From positions 62,001 through 126,000 of the forward strand of contig JAEZQY010000001.1 in the NCBI GenBank assembly GCA_023441055.1: DNA of 64,000 nucleotides, written 5' to 3'. Position 1 is the first letter of the stretch. The number at the start of each line of letters is the position of its first letter. Origin of the DNA: Bacillota bacterium (lineage in GTDB: Bacteria; Bacillota; Bacilli; Paenibacillales; UBA4045). Positions 27,457 through 36,118 of the stretch are shown in pieces. Under the pieces are notes generated by a model. It saw only the letters and a program-made list of their open reading frames with translations. It searched no databases and was not told the DNA's origin. Position numbers and translations under genes: made by a program.

Positions 27457-28304
27457 TGATACCATTGAATCCGAATTTACGAGGCAAGGTGGCGGTAATC
27501 ACAGGCGGAAGCGGTGTGCTGTGCAGCGCGATGGCGATTGAGCTCGGCAGACAAGGTGTGAAGGTCGCGGTGCTGAACCGGCGCGCAGATAATGGGGAGA
27601 AGGTAGCGGAGGCGATTCGCGAGCATGGCGGTGAGGCGATATCAGTAGCTTGCGATGTGCTGGACGCGGAGAGCGTGAAGCGGGCAGAGGCCATTGTGAG
27701 CGATCTGCTCGGTGAATGCGACATTCTAATCAACGGTGCCGGCGGCAATCATCCGGATGGGACGACTACGAATGAGACGCTGAAGCTGGCGGACCTGCAG
27801 CAGGAGGGACTGAAGACCTTCTTCGATCTGACCGCTGACGGCTTCGGATTCGTGTTCAATCTGAACATTCTAGGCACCTTGATTCCCACGCAGATCTTCA
27901 CGCGCAAGATGCTGGGCAAGCCTGGCGCGACGGTGATCAATCTGTCCTCGATGAGCGCTCCGAGTCCGATGACCAAGGTTCCCGCCTACAGTGCGGCTAA
28001 GGCAGGGATCGATAATCTGACCCAGTGGCTCGCTGTTCATCTGGCAGATGTCGGCATTCGCGTGAACGCGATTGCCCCAGGCTTCTTCCTCACGGATCAA
28101 AATAGAGCCCTGCTCACCCACTCCGACGGCTCGCTCAAGGAGCGTGCGCATAAGATCATTACGCACACGCCGATGCGCAGATTCGGCAAGCCGAGCGATC
28201 TGCTCGGTACCGTACTCTGGCTGTGCGATGATCAGCAGTCCGGCTTCGTCACAGGCATTGTCGTGCCGATCGACGGCGGGTTCATGGCATACGCTGGCGT
28301 GTAG
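27453..28304 (+). CDS. SDR family oxidoreductase, probable D-fructuronate reductase (UxuB/YjmF type)
   Basis: A 283-residue short-chain dehydrogenase: NAD site 'VAVITGGSGVLCSAMA', 'NGAGGNHPDG', catalytic 'SSMSA...YSAAKAG' (Ser-Tyr-Lys) and 'APGFFLTDQNR'. Location in a 4-base overlap with uxuA supports the role of fructuronate reductase, making mannonate from fructuronate, as for YjmF in Bacillus. This is a family replacement of the long-chain UxuB of enterobacteria. The inner ATG at 27453 is the true start. Confidence 0.88.
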   Translation: MMIPLNPNLRGKVAVITGGSGVLCSAMAIELGRQGVKVAVLNRRADNGEKVAEAIREHGGEAISVACDVLDAESVKRAEAIVSDLLGECDILINGAGGNHPDGTTTNETLKLADLQQEGLKTFFDLTADGFGFVFNLNILGTLIPTQIFTRKMLGKPGATVINLSSMSAPSPMTKVPAYSAAKAGIDNLTQWLAVHLADVGIRVNAIAPGFFLTDQNRALLTHSDGSLKERAHKIITHTPMRRFGKPSDLLGTVLWLCDDQQSGFVTGIVVPIDGGFMAYAGV

Positions 28305-28368
28305 ACGAAGCGTTGTCCGTGGTTTACACTGATAGAGGAACAACAACAGAGAGCGATTAGGAGAAGAT

Positions 28369-28896
28369 ATGCGGATTGACTATCAGGAAGCATTGACAGA
28401 TGAACAGCGCTTGGCGGATATATGGGGAATGCTCTGTACGTACGATCATGAGTTCGTGCCGCGATTATCTGCGCGGGCGAATACGTTCCAGTCGGAGCTT
28501 AGCCGCGATGACCTTGTGAAGCAGGAGCCTGTCCGCTATTATGAGAATCTGAAGCAGCAATCGTTCCTGCTCGCATTCGATGAGCGAGAGCAGCAGGTGA
28601 TTGGCTTCATGTCGTTCAGACCGGAATATATATGCGAGGATCTTCAGGATGATGTTGTCACCTTATATATCACCACGATTATCGTAGAGAAATCACATCG
28701 CGGTAGGGGGATAACGACTAGCTTCTATCGGGAAATCGCGCTATTGGCCGATCAACGCCAATTGCCAATAACAACGCGAACATGGTCGACGAATCATTCG
28801 CATATTCACCTGCTGAACAAGCTGGGATTTCAGGAAGTGTTAAGGCTGAGGGACGGCCGGGGCTCGGGGATCGATACGGTTTATTTTCGCAAATAG
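28369..28896 (+). CDS. GNAT family N-acetyltransferase
   Basis: A 175-residue acetyltransferase; 'TTIIVEKSHRGRGITTSFYREI' contains the acetyl-CoA pyrophosphate loop (R/Q-x-x-G-x-G/A), followed by 'TRTWSTNHSHIHLLNKLGFQEV'. AGGAGAAG precedes the start. Follows the uxu operon by 64 bases and may be a separate transcript. Substrate not identifiable. Confidence 0.83.
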   Translation: MRIDYQEALTDEQRLADIWGMLCTYDHEFVPRLSARANTFQSELSRDDLVKQEPVRYYENLKQQSFLLAFDEREQQVIGFMSFRPEYICEDLQDDVVTLYITTIIVEKSHRGRGITTSFYREIALLADQRQLPITTRTWSTNHSHIHLLNKLGFQEVLRLRDGRGSGIDTVYFRK

Positions 28897-28917
28897 GGGT
28901 AAGGAGATACAGTCAGC

Positions 28918-29847
28918 ATGAACAGAAAGCTATCCATGTGGGGGAAAATTAAAGCATACAAGCTCCATAATAGTATATACGCGATAATGATCTTATTCGT
29001 CTTCATGTCGCTGTCGATCTGGGTGTATATCGATGATCTGTTCGAGAACTTCCAGGTGGCCACTGATCTGGCGCTGGCATTCGCAACATCATTGCTAGCT
29101 ACAATTTTCATGGTGCTGGCGGATGTCTATGTGAAATACAAGATGCATCAGAATGATCAATTTCTCGAGGGTGTGCATGAATTCGGCATCGACAATCTTC
29201 ACTTCAATAAGCAGGAATTGCTGGAGCGTCTATTGGAGGATTGTGATAAGGAGCTATGGATATCAGGCTATCGGCTCATCCTGACCAGCAAGATCACAGA
29301 TGCCATTATGAAAGCGATCAAGCAGGGCGCTAAAGTACGAATCTTAGTCTCGCCTCCCTGGCTGAGCGGATTTCAATCCGTCTATGGACTTAACGATCGT
29401 GTCATGGACAATTATTGCAAGGTGTTCAGCGCGATTGTGAGAGCGAGCGCTGACGTACAGCAGACATGTGAGGTTCGGTTCACGAGCAAGCCATTGTTCA
29501 ACGATACATACAAAGTGGATCAGCATCTGATCACTGGTCCTTATATGCACAATCGTGACGAGGATAATAACCGGATTACCGCGAATGACTTCTTCACTTA
29601 TGACTTGATCAAGAAGAGCAGGCTGTATCAACTCGTGGAGAAGGAGTATCTCACCATCTGGGACGAAGCGGAAGAGATACTCGATTGGAACGAATTTGCG
29701 AAAGTAGCGGCTGCGTTCAGCATCCATGATTTACGAGAGCAAGAGAAAATTGGGATGATGCAAGGCGCGTGTGTGCGAACTACGCGCGCTGCGTCTGAGT
29801 TTGATCCGGTTGAAGCGCCTGCGCATGCTCACACCTTGCCTTCATAG
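28918..29847 (+). CDS. Two-helix membrane protein with degenerate phospholipase D-like domain
   Basis: A 309-residue protein. Residues ~18-42 and ~50-72 are transmembrane helices, with a short outside loop. The cytoplasmic part (~95-265) looks like a single PLD-type domain: 'LLEDCDKELWISGYRLI', then 'IMKAIKQGAKVRILVSPPW'. The expected HxKxxxxD catalytic motif is not intact; the nearest place is 'VDQHLITGPYMHNRDEDN'. It may bind nucleotide or lipid rather than hydrolyse. Its 3' end overlaps the convergent diguanylate cyclase gene by 19 bases. No certain function. Confidence 0.5.
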   Translation: MNRKLSMWGKIKAYKLHNSIYAIMILFVFMSLSIWVYIDDLFENFQVATDLALAFATSLLATIFMVLADVYVKYKMHQNDQFLEGVHEFGIDNLHFNKQELLERLLEDCDKELWISGYRLILTSKITDAIMKAIKQGAKVRILVSPPWLSGFQSVYGLNDRVMDNYCKVFSAIVRASADVQQTCEVRFTSKPLFNDTYKVDQHLITGPYMHNRDEDNNRITANDFFTYDLIKKSRLYQLVEKEYLTIWDEAEEILDWNEFAKVAAAFSIHDLREQEKIGMMQGACVRTTRAASEFDPVEAPAHAHTLPS

Positions 29848-31301
29848 ATATGGTACTGATTCTTGCCGCGCTCCTTGGATTGATACAGCGCAATATCTGC
29901 ATGCTTGCAGAGCGTCTCCTCATCTGAGCCATGCTCAGGAGCGATTGCAATCCCGATACTGAGCGAGACAGTAGGGCTGACGAGCTCAGCGGTGGATGTA
30001 TACTGCTGCGCAGATTGCAGCAGGAGCTCTGCAGTTGCGATGATATCCTCTCGCGTAGTGGATGGCAGAATGATCATGAATTCATCGCCGCCTAAGCGGA
30101 AGCAGGAGTTGTTCCCGCGCGTAACCGCGCGAAGCAATTGCGCGAAGTTGATCAGCAGAGCGTCGCCCTGATCATGCCCCAGCTGGTCGTTCACTTGCTT
30201 GAAGTTATCGAGATCAATCATGAATAGCGCTGTGCATCCTTTATTCGTAAGAAGCGCATTCTGTATGGATTCGTCGAATGCAGCGCGATTCTTCAAGCCG
30301 GTCAGACTATCGTGAAAAGCTAGATACATCGGTCGGGCGATCCATCGGGAGATGCCGTAAGCGAGCAGGATGGCACCGAGGAAAATAATGCTCATCTGCA
30401 GCATGAAGATGCGAATATGATTGTCCAGCACAGCTTGTAGTCGATCATCATGGTAGATGATCTCCAGAATCTTCTGCTGTGTAGTACCCTTATCATAGTT
30501 GGAGAGGTAATGAATGAATCTAGCTTTGGCAGGCATCCCTTCCCAAACCGTGTCGATTTCCGTCGGCTGGCCTGTTGTCAGCGTCTGTTGGAAAGCGATT
30601 CGGTGTTCTTCTGACAGCTTATGAGGGATTGGATTCCCCAGTGCTAACCCGCCGATGTTCAGGATGTTCATATCCAGGAACGCATGATTCTGGTTGCGAA
30701 GCTGGTCAACCATATGTAGGAAATTAAATTCCTGGAAGACCGGACTATCTTGAATGGAATATCCTAACTGAATGATATATCGCTGATCAGGTGTTGCCAT
30801 GTAGCTGTACTTCGTAATTGTGCCAGTCGCCTGTTCGACATCGAATCCATCATGATAGAATTCGCCTGTCGTTCTGCGTTGGTCCAGTACCCTGGCGAGC
30901 TTGGTACAGCATAGGTTGAAATTAAGTCCAACATCGGTGGGTACCGTGCTATGCGTAATGCTATTATTCTGATCAATCATATGAATGTCGAAGGATAGCA
31001 GTTGCTTCCACTCGGGTAATGACCAGTCATCCAGATTCGGGTTAGCCAGATAAGCCTGCTGAAGCTGGATAGATCCTTCACGCATCTTCTCTGTGATTTC
31101 TTCTGCAAGCAGGTAATTAGCCTTCTCGCTGTTCTCCAATGCGAATACAAGCCTGTCAATATCCTGCTGCAGTAGACGTTGCTCATACCGGATCGCTTGA
31201 TCCTTCAGTCTAAAGTGATTTGTCGTGGCCAAGGTAATTGAGATAGCAAAGGTGAATATGACGATGATGAAGGTCAATTTAATACGGAAGTCGATACGCA
31301 A
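29829..31301 (-). CDS. Membrane-bound diguanylate cyclase (GGDEF)
   Basis: A 490-residue signalling enzyme. A first membrane helix (~8-30), a ~250-residue outside sensing region, and a second helix (~280-300) precede a GGDEF domain, with the active-site motif RLGGDEF near residue 404 and upstream 'DSLTGLKNRAAFD'. An intact GGDEF suggests active c-di-GMP synthesis. No EAL domain follows. Start: AAGAGGTG lies 7 bases before TTG 31301, while the ATG 24 bases upstream has no ribosome site, so TTG is preferred. Signal unknown. Confidence 0.88.
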   Translation of the reverse strand: MRIDFRIKLTFIIVIFTFAISITLATTNHFRLKDQAIRYEQRLLQQDIDRLVFALENSEKANYLLAEEITEKMREGSIQLQQAYLANPNLDDWSLPEWKQLLSFDIHMIDQNNSITHSTVPTDVGLNFNLCCTKLARVLDQRRTTGEFYHDGFDVEQATGTITKYSYMATPDQRYIIQLGYSIQDSPVFQEFNFLHMVDQLRNQNHAFLDMNILNIGGLALGNPIPHKLSEEHRIAFQQTLTTGQPTEIDTVWEGMPAKARFIHYLSNYDKGTTQQKILEIIYHDDRLQAVLDNHIRIFMLQMSIIFLGAILLAYGISRWIARPMYLAFHDSLTGLKNRAAFDESIQNALLTNKGCTALFMIDLDNFKQVNDQLGHDQGDALLINFAQLLRAVTRGNNSCFRLGGDEFMIILPSTTREDIIATAELLLQSAQQYTSTAELVSPTVSLSIGIAIAPEHGSDEETLCKHADIALYQSKERGKNQYHIYEGKV

Positions 31302-31410
31302 AATTATACACCTCTTGGGCTGCATTTAATTGTCGAATGATAGTTGCTACCATTATACATGGAATACCTGCGTTTGTGATCATAACAATGACACGCACCA
31401 CGCGCAGCGC

Positions 31411-31439
31411 TTGAAAACTTACAGGCTCCGTTATAGAAT
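31411..31439 (+). promoter_or_regulatory. argS promoter
   Basis: TTGAAA (31411-31416), a 17-base spacer, TAGAAT (31434-31439), about 40 bases before the start codon. No T-box leader is visible in the short upstream region. Confidence 0.6.
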
Positions 31440-31479
31440 ATAACGATACACTAATGGAGTCGGAAAGGAAGTCGTCTGG

Positions 31480-33201
31480 ATGATGGATTATCGTTGGAAG
31501 ATCGCGGAAGCGCTCAGCGGAGTAAGCGATGCGGTAACGACTGAGGAATTCGCAGGTCTTATTGAAGTGCCGCCGAATCCGCAGATGGGAGATTTCTCGC
31601 TCCCTTGCTTCAAGCTAAGCAAGTCTCTGCGTAAAGCGCCGCCGGTGATCGCGGAGGAGCTGCGCGCGGGAATTGATGCGGCTGGTCTTTATTTTGTCGA
31701 GAAGGTAGAAGCGGTGTCGGGGTATGTGAATCTGTTCCTGGATCAAGCTGTGTTCGCGCGTGAGGTAATCAGTGGCGTGCTTGCTGCCGGAGAACGATAT
31801 GGCGCGGACACACTAGGCTCGGGCAAGACGATTGTCATCGATTTCTCCTCGCCGAATATCGCCAAGCCGTTCCATGTCGGCCATCTGCGCTCGACGATGA
31901 TTGGACAAGCACTCGGCAATATTCATCGCTACCTGGGCTACAACGTTGTCGGTATCAACCATCTGGGCGATTGGGGCACACAGTTCGGCAAGCAGATTGT
32001 CGCTTACAAGAAGTGGGGCAACGAAGCGGACGTTGAGGCGAATGACGTACGGGAGCTCGTTCGCTTGTATGTGAAGTTCCATGAAGAGGCTGAGCAGCAT
32101 CCAGAGCTGGAGGATGAGGCCCGGGCGGAGTTCCTCAAGCTGGAGCAGGGCGACCCAGAGGCGGTTAGGCTGTGGAAGTGGTTCATTGAGATCAGCTATC
32201 GCCAATTCAACAAGATTTATGAACTGCTCGGCGTCTCGTTCGATTCGCTGGCAGGCGAGAGCTTCTATAATGATAAGATGGCAGCGACTGTACAGGAGCT
32301 GGAGGAGAAGCAGCTGCTCACGGAGGATGACGGCGCGCGTATTGTGCGTCTGGATGATTATAATATGCCGCCTGCGCTCATCATTAAGAGTGACGGCGCA
32401 ACACTGTACCACACGCGCGATATAGCCGCCGCGCTGTATCGGCAGCAGACGTATGATTTCGAGAAGGCGATCTATGTGACGGATTACGCGCAGAATCTCC
32501 ACTTCGCGCAGTGGTTCAAGGTAATCGAGCTGATGGGCTATGAATGGGCGTCCAAGCTGGTTCATGTTCCATTCGGCAGAGTCCATCTGGAGACAGGCGG
32601 ATTCTCAACGCGTAAGGGGAATGCGATCTGGCTGGAGGATGTGCTCGCACAGGCGATCGCCAAGACAGCCGATATCATTGAAGCGAAGAACCCCGATCTG
32701 GAGAATAAGGAGCAGGTGGCCCGGGAGGTCGGCGTAGGCGCCATCGTATTCCATGATCTGAAGTCCAATCGGATTAAGGATGTCATCTTCTCCTGGGAGG
32801 AGATGCTCAGCTTCGATGGCGAGACCGGACCTTATGTGCAGTATACGCATGCTCGGGGCTGCAGCCTGCTGCGCAAGGCTGCTGATCAATATGGCGACGA
32901 TAGCGAATCTACCCAGTGGCAAGAGGAGCTGCTGGTCGGACCGGAAGCCAGCCAAGTACTGACTGATCTGTACCAGTTCCCGGACCGTATTCGTCAGGCG
33001 ATGGAGAAGCTGGAGCCATCGATCATCAGTCGACATCTGGTAGATCTGTCGCAGAGCTTCAACCGGTTCTATCATGAATGCCCGATTGTGGTTGAGGATA
33101 CTCAGCTTCGTGCAGCCAGGTTGGCGTTAGTACGCAGCACTGTACTCGTGCTTAAGACAGGCCTTGCCTTGATCGGTCTGGCAGCGCCTGAGAAGATATA
33201 A
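31480..33201 (+). CDS. argS: Arginyl-tRNA synthetase
   Basis: A 573-residue class I synthetase joining Arg to tRNA-Arg. The N-terminal ArgS additional domain (to ~85) is followed by the HIGH-type motif 'FHVGH' (His132-x-x-His135) and 'STRKGNAI' in the KMSKS position, then the DALR anticodon-binding domain (~450-573). GGAAAGGAAG precedes the start. The length and sequence suit a housekeeping bacterial ArgS; whether a second copy exists elsewhere cannot be judged here. Confidence 0.96.
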   Translation: MMDYRWKIAEALSGVSDAVTTEEFAGLIEVPPNPQMGDFSLPCFKLSKSLRKAPPVIAEELRAGIDAAGLYFVEKVEAVSGYVNLFLDQAVFAREVISGVLAAGERYGADTLGSGKTIVIDFSSPNIAKPFHVGHLRSTMIGQALGNIHRYLGYNVVGINHLGDWGTQFGKQIVAYKKWGNEADVEANDVRELVRLYVKFHEEAEQHPELEDEARAEFLKLEQGDPEAVRLWKWFIEISYRQFNKIYELLGVSFDSLAGESFYNDKMAATVQELEEKQLLTEDDGARIVRLDDYNMPPALIIKSDGATLYHTRDIAAALYRQQTYDFEKAIYVTDYAQNLHFAQWFKVIELMGYEWASKLVHVPFGRVHLETGGFSTRKGNAIWLEDVLAQAIAKTADIIEAKNPDLENKEQVAREVGVGAIVFHDLKSNRIKDVIFSWEEMLSFDGETGPYVQYTHARGCSLLRKAADQYGDDSESTQWQEELLVGPEASQVLTDLYQFPDRIRQAMEKLEPSIISRHLVDLSQSFNRFYHECPIVVEDTQLRAARLALVRSTVLVLKTGLALIGLAAPEKI

Positions 33202-33220
33202 GAACATAATGTGGTTAAGG

Positions 33221-33258
33221 AGCTGCGCATGGTCAAATTTGACTGTGGGCAGCTTTTG
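33221..33258 (+). terminator. Terminator after argS
   Basis: Arms 33221-33237 and 33238-33254 form a hairpin with an AAATTT centre and a few mismatches, followed by TTTGTGTG. 20 bases after the argS stop. Confidence 0.6.
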
Positions 33259-33341
33259 TGTGTTCAGAAAGCCTATAAATCCACAAGATTTCGGTCATAC
33301 TAGTGCTGAATGCCGCTTATTATAGCAAGGAGGCGAAGTAA

Positions 33342-33545
33342 ATGTCGGCAAAGAAGGATTTCGATAATCTAGTTCAATATACCGCGGAGCGGCTAACGCA
33401 TTATATTGAGACACCGAAGGAGCAGAGGAAACGGATGCGCTTGGAACAGGCCCAGCGTAGAGAGAACTGGAGCTACAGGTGGTTTGGGATGCTCCCCTAT
33501 GCGATTAAGCAATGGGTGCGGGGGGTGAAAGTAAAAAAAGAATAG
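33342..33545 (+). CDS. yqzE: YqzE family small protein
   Basis: A 67-residue protein with 'YTAERLTHYIETPKEQRKRMR' and 'WSYRWFGMLPYAIKQWVRG', the YqzE pattern: a very basic N-terminal half and a short C-terminal hydrophobic stretch. In Bacillus yqzE lies between the comG operon and yqhG. AAGGAGG precedes the ATG. Function not established. Confidence 0.8.
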   Translation: MSAKKDFDNLVQYTAERLTHYIETPKEQRKRMRLEQAQRRENWSYRWFGMLPYAIKQWVRGVKVKKE

Positions 33546-33624
33546 ACATATTCCCAGTAATCAGATAAGATTATATCCTATAATCCAACTGAATTACTTG
33601 GTATTCGAAGGGCGTGGAGAATCT

Positions 33625-34686
33625 ATGATGATATTCGCGATCGCAATCGGTCTATTCTTTGCTATGAATATCGGAGCTAGCGGCACAGCTGCGGCAATGG
33701 GCTCAGCCTACGGGGGCGGTGCAATCAATCGGAAGTGGATTGCAGTTGTGCTGGTGGCATTCGCCGCGTTGGCGGGCGCAGTGCTAGGCGGTGGTGAAGT
33801 CGTGAAGACCATCGGGAGCGGATTGATTGAACCGAGTCTCATTACCGTCAAGATTTCCGTTATTATTCTGGTATCCGCCTGCATCACATTGTTCTACGCC
33901 AATCTAGTCGGCATTCCGCTCTCGACGAGTGAAGTAACTGTCGGAGCTGTTGTTGGTGTCGGTGTGGCGTATCAGACCATGTTTGTCAGCAAGATCCTGT
34001 TCATCGTCGGCGTCTGGCTCACGATGCCCTTCGTGGCGTTCGGTATCGCCTATCTATTGGCCAAGACAACACCCTTTATCGAGCGATGGTTAGGGAAGCT
34101 TGGCAAGCCAAAACTGGTTAAGGGCTTATTAGTCGCGTTTCTCATCTTCGCAGGCTGCTATGAGGCGTTCTCTGCGGGGATGAACAATGTCGCGAACGCC
34201 GTTGGACCGCTGGTAGGCGCTGGCATTATGACTACTGAGGTTGGCGTATGGGTCGGCGGATTGTTCGTGGGCTTAGGCGCAATTCTGCTCGGTGGTAAGG
34301 TGCTGGAGACTAATGGTAAGAAGATTACGAAGCTATCCTTAATTAACGGCAGTTTCGTATCTATGACCAGCGGTACATTGGTGATTGTCGCCTCTGTCTT
34401 CGGCATACCTGTCCCATTGACACAAGCCACGACAATGGCTATCTTCGGCGTCGGTCTGGCCGACCACGGACGCAAGCTCTGGGATAACGCCGTAGTGAAG
34501 CGGATTGTGAAGATCTGGCTCATCTCACCGCTCTCTTCATTAGTGGTCTCTTACTCATTGGTCGAATTCTTCATTCGCCAAAATTATTATGCGATCATTG
34601 TGGTGGCTAGCGTATTCATCATTACGGTCACGTTCTTCGGCTTTAAGCGCTTGCGTCATCGTGAGTTTGAGGGAGAAGGCATCTAG
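33625..34686 (+). CDS. pit: Inorganic phosphate transporter, Pit family
   Basis: A 353-residue integral membrane protein with ~10 helices. The Pit duplication signature occurs as 'AMNIGASGTAAAMGSAYGGGAI' near the N-terminus and 'GMNNVANAVGPLVGAG' in the second half, where homologous GxNDxANxxG motifs line the transport path. It imports phosphate (or sulfate in related proteins) with H+. The inner ATGATG at 33625 follows GTGGAG. Convergent to a small secreted-protein gene; GGCGAGT/ACTCGCC around 34686-34717 may form a shared weak terminator. Confidence 0.9.
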   Translation: MMIFAIAIGLFFAMNIGASGTAAAMGSAYGGGAINRKWIAVVLVAFAALAGAVLGGGEVVKTIGSGLIEPSLITVKISVIILVSACITLFYANLVGIPLSTSEVTVGAVVGVGVAYQTMFVSKILFIVGVWLTMPFVAFGIAYLLAKTTPFIERWLGKLGKPKLVKGLLVAFLIFAGCYEAFSAGMNNVANAVGPLVGAGIMTTEVGVWVGGLFVGLGAILLGGKVLETNGKKITKLSLINGSFVSMTSGTLVIVASVFGIPVPLTQATTMAIFGVGLADHGRKLWDNAVVKRIVKIWLISPLSSLVVSYSLVEFFIRQNYYAIIVVASVFIITVTFFGFKRLRHREFEGEGI

Positions 34687-34699
34687 GCGAGTGAGCTGC

Positions 34700-35083
34700 T
34701 TACAGGGGATACTCGCCCAGACCATACTCAGATAACTGAAGCTTGCCGGAATCATCCATGCTCACAACCATATAGCCTATCGCTCGTTCCTGGTCGGATA
34801 AGATGACAATCCAGCCGTGCATGCCAGGACCGAGTGGCTCTCTGCGCCACTGAGCATGATGCCAGGCGGCGTATTCCTGTTGCTGGGAGAGCTCTGAAAC
34901 CCAGCCCTTCACCGCCTCTTCGAAGCGCTCGGAGAAGGAACTCTCTGAGTCGGGGATAGCGAGCGTCTGTTCCATTGATTGGCTCGAATGGGGATGCGCA
35001 GCTTGCGCAGTCAAATGTATGGCTGAAGCAGACATCAGGACAATTCCTCCTGATAGAACGGCAAGTATGAACATACGATTCAT
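34700..35083 (-). CDS. Secreted hypothetical protein
   Basis: A 127-residue protein with a signal peptide (~1-27, cleavage near 'AQAA'). The remainder ('FEEAVKGWVSELSQQQEYAAWHHAQW', then 'GWIVILSDQERAIGYMVVSMDDSGKLQLSEYGLG') looks like a small export-dependent domain; the C-terminal part resembles PepSY-like strands but this is a guess. GGGTGG precedes the ATG. No clear family. Confidence 0.65.
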   Translation of the reverse strand: MNRMFILAVLSGGIVLMSASAIHLTAQAAHPHSSQSMEQTLAIPDSESSFSERFEEAVKGWVSELSQQQEYAAWHHAQWRREPLGPGMHGWIVILSDQERAIGYMVVSMDDSGKLQLSEYGLGEYPL

Positions 35084-35134
35084 GTACCAACCACCCTTTA
35101 AATTAATCGTAATCGAAAGACGGATACACCGGCA

Positions 35135-36118
35135 TTATTGATAGCGAAAGCTATCCGAGAGCAAGTGATAATATCCGCAGTGGATAGGCGCAACCTCCAC
35201 GCGCGGCTTATATTGCCACTCGATCTCTTCCTTGCGCCGGGTGTATTCAGCGGTCAGCTCATCTCTACGACGCGCTGCTTCAGTAGCGGCTTCGCTCATT
35301 GGCTCGACCTCGCTAGACGCATCGCGCTGCCCGCTATCCACGATTCGTTCTAGCTTCTCCTTCAGCGCTGCGCCGTAATAGCTGTCGATTCTAGCCATCT
35401 CTTCTTCCATTCTCTCCAATGCTTTACTGGCCCATTCATAATCGGCTTGGCGAAGCTGCTGCTCGATATACGATTCCAGCGTCATGACGGCTCGAGCGAG
35501 CGTAATCGACTCGCGCAGCATCGTTCGAGGCGGAATTCGTGAGGTCAGCTTCCTGACTCTGACGCGTTCCTCGAAGTCGGTGACGACCTCACCTGTATTC
35601 ATACTGATCCCGAGCGAGATCATTTCCTCTCGCTTCATATCACAGATGAATTCAATCTTGTAGTTCACGCCAAGCCAAGTCGTATAGGGGACAGAGGAAT
35701 ACGTGCCCGCCGTGAGCTCGGGCGGTTCCTCGAACAGCTGCACATAGCGCCCCTTACTATGAGCGGAGTGGAAGATCTGCTCCAGCCTGCGTGAGCCGAA
35801 GACGACGGTCTCCTCCAATATGCGATTGGACGGAGCTGCGAAGAGTGGCATCATTGCATTTCTGACAGGTGGCGAAGTCTCGCCGGGCGCTGCTGGGTCT
35901 TCTGGATTAGCCGGATCGAAGAGGAATTTCATGCTCATCGTCTCGGGCTCAGCCCCGGTACGTTCAATGAAGCTCCAGTAATAGTGGCGCCCAGTCAGAT
36001 CCAGATCCGCCTCAGGCGAGAGCTTGACCGTGAGATGCGCAGAGGACCGCTCCATGATATGGCAGCCTGTCGCGTCTAGATAACGTTCGCAATAAGCGGC
36101 AACCTGCTCCTTATTCAT
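35135..36118 (-). CDS. yqhG: YqhG family protein
   Basis: A 327-residue protein matching Bacillus YqhG over its whole length ('AYCERYLDATGCHIMERSSAHLTVKLSPEADLDLTGRHYYWSF'), with a C-terminal coiled-coil-like segment (~225-310). Its start overlaps the yqhH stop by 8 bases, and yqhH-yqhG adjacency is conserved in Bacillales. GAGGAG lies before ATG 36118. Function unknown; its coupling to a SNF2 helicase suggests a partner role. Confidence 0.85.
   Translation of the reverse strand: MNKEQVAAYCERYLDATGCHIMERSSAHLTVKLSPEADLDLTGRHYYWSFIERTGAEPETMSMKFLFDPANPEDPAAPGETSPPVRNAMMPLFAAPSNRILEETVVFGSRRLEQIFHSAHSKGRYVQLFEEPPELTAGTYSSVPYTTWLGVNYKIEFICDMKREEMISLGISMNTGEVVTDFEERVRVRKLTSRIPPRTMLRESITLARAVMTLESYIEQQLRQADYEWASKALERMEEEMARIDSYYGAALKEKLERIVDSGQRDASSEVEPMSEAATEAARRRDELTAEYTRRKEEIEWQYKPRVEVAPIHCGYYHLLSDSFRYQ

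Noticed and set aside
31326..31479. T-box leader for argS
   Set aside because: The space is too short and neither the T-box sequence nor a terminator/antiterminator pair is visible.
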